From NCBI GenBank assembly GCA_003455565.1, contig DMQW01000454.1:1-5801 (forward strand): a DNA stretch of 5,801 bases, given 5' to 3'. Numbering within the stretch: position 1 is the stretch's first letter; each line of letters starts with the position of its first letter. Made by a program: the position numbers and the translations under genes. Of this stretch, positions 4,408-5,801 are shown one piece after another. The notes under the pieces are model-generated. The model saw nothing but the letters and a program-made list of their open reading frames with translations. It was not told the origin of the DNA and made no database searches. Source of the DNA: Limisphaerales bacterium (GTDB taxonomy: Bacteria; Verrucomicrobiota; Verrucomicrobiia; Limisphaerales; UBA11358).

Positions 4408-5736
4408 ATGAAGCAGAATTTTTTGAAATTATCCTTTTTGGCGGCGGCTTGTGCCGTCGCCGCAGTTGTTCCCTTGAAAGCGGCGGATGTGGTGTCCGCT
4501 GCTACCAACTCACCAGCCGTCACCAATCAGGTGTTGCTCGATGATTTGGTGAACGAGGCGATGGCGAACAATCCCGAACTGAATTTTTATCGCGCGGAAA
4601 TCGCGGCGGCGAAAGGCGGGCGAAAGTCAGCGGGCGCGTGGGCGAACCCGGAAGTCAGCGCGGAGATCGGACAGAAGCGCGCGACCGATTCATCAGGTGC
4701 GTTGCTCGGCGAAGGGGCGGCGTGGGCGGTGTCGGTCAACCAGACGTTTGAGTATCCGGGGCGGTTGTCGTTGCGGAAGGCCATCGCCAATCGTGACATT
4801 CAACTGGCGGAGCTTGGCTTGGCGCAATTCAAACTCGCGCTGGCGGCGCGGGTGCGGACGCTGGGCTACAACATTTTTATCGCCCAGGAAAAATTGTCGG
4901 CGGCGCGCGAAGTGGCCGACCGCTTTCAGGCGTTGACGGAAGTGCTGGTGCAACGCGACCCCGCTGGCGTCACGCCGGTTTTGGAAACGCGCATCATCGA
5001 AGCCAGCACGATCACGTTGCAGCGTCAGGCGAGCGAGGCAACCATTGCGGCGCAGACCGCGCTCTTGGAATTGAACCAGCTTCGCGGACAACTGCCGGAT
5101 GCAAAGTTGCGCGTGACCGGCGCACAACTGGATTTCAGCGAAGCGCCGCCGCTGGAGAACCTGCTTGCCGCCGCGCGCACCAATGCCTTTGAGCTTCGCA
5201 TCCGGCAGGTGGAATTGGAGCAGCAGGGATTCAAAATTTCGCTGGCGAAGAACGAGCGGTTTCCCGGCGTCACCGTCGGGCCGTTCATCACGCAGGACAA
5301 GGCGGCGGACACGGAGCGCACGATTGGCCTTGGCGTTTCAATCCCGCTGCCTCTGTGGAATCGAAACACGGGCAACATCGAAACGGCGAAGGCGCGCGAG
5401 CAGCAGGCGCAGACATCTTTGTTGCTGACCGAGCGTGAAGTGGAGCGGAGCGTCACGGAAAACGCTCTGGCCTTGCAGGTGAAGCTCGACGAAATGAGCA
5501 AGTGGCGCGCGGACTCCGTGCAACAATTTCACGAAGCCGCCGAACTTGCCGACCGGCATTATCGTCTCGGTGCAGTGCCGATTGCCACCTACATCGAATT
5601 GCAGAAGCAATACCTCGAAGCGATTGACGCCATGCTCGACACGAAGAAGGAGGCTCTCGATGCGGCGCAAACTCTTGAACAACTCACCGGATTACCTGCG
5701 TTCGTGAACGTGACAACAAAGGAAGTTTCAAAATGA
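4408..5736 (+). CDS. TolC-family outer-membrane efflux protein (CusC/CzcC type)
   Basis: A 442-residue outer-membrane channel of a tripartite efflux system, trimeric in known relatives, linking an inner-membrane RND pump and periplasmic adaptor to the outside. The signal peptide is MKQNFLKLSFLAAACAVAAV, cleaved probably after VPLKAA; AAAC is not a good lipobox, so unlike E. coli CusC it may not be a lipoprotein. Two OEP repeats are seen, about residues 43-230 and 248-432. Typical marks are LVNEAMANNPEL (47-58), NQTFEYPGRLSLR (111-123), the strand-turn SIPLPLWNRNTGNIETAKA (311-329) that is characteristic of the heavy-metal-efflux CzcC/CusC branch, and YRLGAVPIATYIELQ (385-399) before the last coiled-coil helix. 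The frame is open farther upstream (ATG at 4267), but that overlaps the previous gene and precedes the signal peptide. The stop overlaps the next start by 4 bp. Confidence 0.92.
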   Translation: MKQNFLKLSFLAAACAVAAVVPLKAADVVSAATNSPAVTNQVLLDDLVNEAMANNPELNFYRAEIAAAKGGRKSAGAWANPEVSAEIGQKRATDSSGALLGEGAAWAVSVNQTFEYPGRLSLRKAIANRDIQLAELGLAQFKLALAARVRTLGYNIFIAQEKLSAAREVADRFQALTEVLVQRDPAGVTPVLETRIIEASTITLQRQASEATIAAQTALLELNQLRGQLPDAKLRVTGAQLDFSEAPPLENLLAAARTNAFELRIRQVELEQQGFKISLAKNERFPGVTVGPFITQDKAADTERTIGLGVSIPLPLWNRNTGNIETAKAREQQAQTSLLLTEREVERSVTENALALQVKLDEMSKWRADSVQQFHEAAELADRHYRLGAVPIATYIELQKQYLEAIDAMLDTKKEALDAAQTLEQLTGLPAFVNVTTKEVSK

Positions 5737-5760
5737 TTGCGCGCATCCTCGAATTCTCGT
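5733..5760 (+). CDS. Start of the next efflux gene (RND pump or adaptor), cut by adapter
   Basis: An ATG overlaps the TolC-family stop as ATGA, and AAAGGAAG (5718-5725) lies 7 bases before it, a good ribosome-binding site. Only nine codons are genomic: MIARILEFS. The pattern of a short amphipathic N-terminus with Arg and Glu/Phe-Ser fits the cytoplasmic leading helix of CusA/CzcA RND transporters better than an adaptor, which would be expected to begin with a signal peptide or lipoprotein signal. Nine residues cannot prove it; operon context supports a tripartite efflux partner. Confidence 0.5.
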
Positions 5761-5801
5761 CTGTCTCTTATACACATCTGACGCTGCCGACGATCTACTC
5801 T
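5761..5801 (+). other. Illumina Nextera/Tn5 adapter read-through with i5 index (artefact)
   Basis: Bases 5761-5779 are CTGTCTCTTATACACATCT, the Tn5 mosaic-end sequence used in Nextera libraries. Bases 5780-5793 (GACGCTGCCGACGA) are the rest of the Read 1-side transposon adapter. The last eight, TCTACTCT, are the reverse complement of AGAGTAGA, the Nextera i5 index N504/S504. This is library DNA and not part of the organism; it should be trimmed and nothing translated across it. Confidence 0.98.

Noticed and set aside
5589..5777. A 62-residue - strand ORF whose product begins MCIRDR
   Set aside because: Its start lies in the adapter; MCIRD is the translation of the Tn5 mosaic end, and the rest is the antisense of the TolC-family gene.
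1..5801. CRISPR, tRNA, rRNA, integrase or defence-system genes
   Set aside because: Read through both strands; no spaced direct-repeat array, no tRNA cloverleaf, no rRNA stretch, and no transposase, recombinase or nuclease motif convincing enough to report.

Overview
The window looks like one complete short-read metagenomic contig from a GC-rich Gram-negative bacterium. Codon usage, weak or absent Shine-Dalgarno sites on most genes, the two families of palindromic intergenic repeats and the gene types fit an environmental Verrucomicrobiota member of the Pedosphaera/Limisphaera type. That assignment is inference; there is no marker gene here. The left edge cuts a gene inside a 7-bp tandem repeat. 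The last 41 bases are not biological: they are an Illumina Nextera (Tn5) adapter plus an i5 index.

Left part (1-1600, + strand): the C-terminal part of an M16 zinc-protease-family protein, then a gene for an unrecognised exported protein. Between them, running into the second gene's reading frame, lies a pair of 37-bp palindromic repeats in inverted orientation. The second repeat appears to supply that gene's ribosome-binding site and GTG start. A 68-bp near-perfect inverted repeat (1603-1670) fills the convergent gap to the next gene and may act as a two-way terminator.

Middle part (1682-3808, - strand): read in the direction of transcription, a tiny possible ORF with a promoter-like sequence just upstream, a truncated copy of the first ~33 codons of the RNA methyltransferase gene, a class I SAM methyltransferase, and a full RsmB/NOP-family RNA m5C methyltransferase. 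The truncated copy and the real 5' end form a 132-bp direct repeat, 853 bp apart, flanking the SAM methyltransferase. The fragment's stop codon lies 3 bp before the methyltransferase start, so the duplicated 5' end may serve as a translated leader for it.

Right part (3921-5760, + strand, divergent): the start of a metal- or drug-efflux operon, with a small Cys-rich exported protein, a TolC-family outer-membrane factor of the CusC/CzcC type, and the first nine codons of a third gene overlapping it by 4 bp (ATGA), probably the RND pump or adaptor. The contig ends there in adapter sequence. I see no CRISPR array, tRNA, rRNA or intact transposase.
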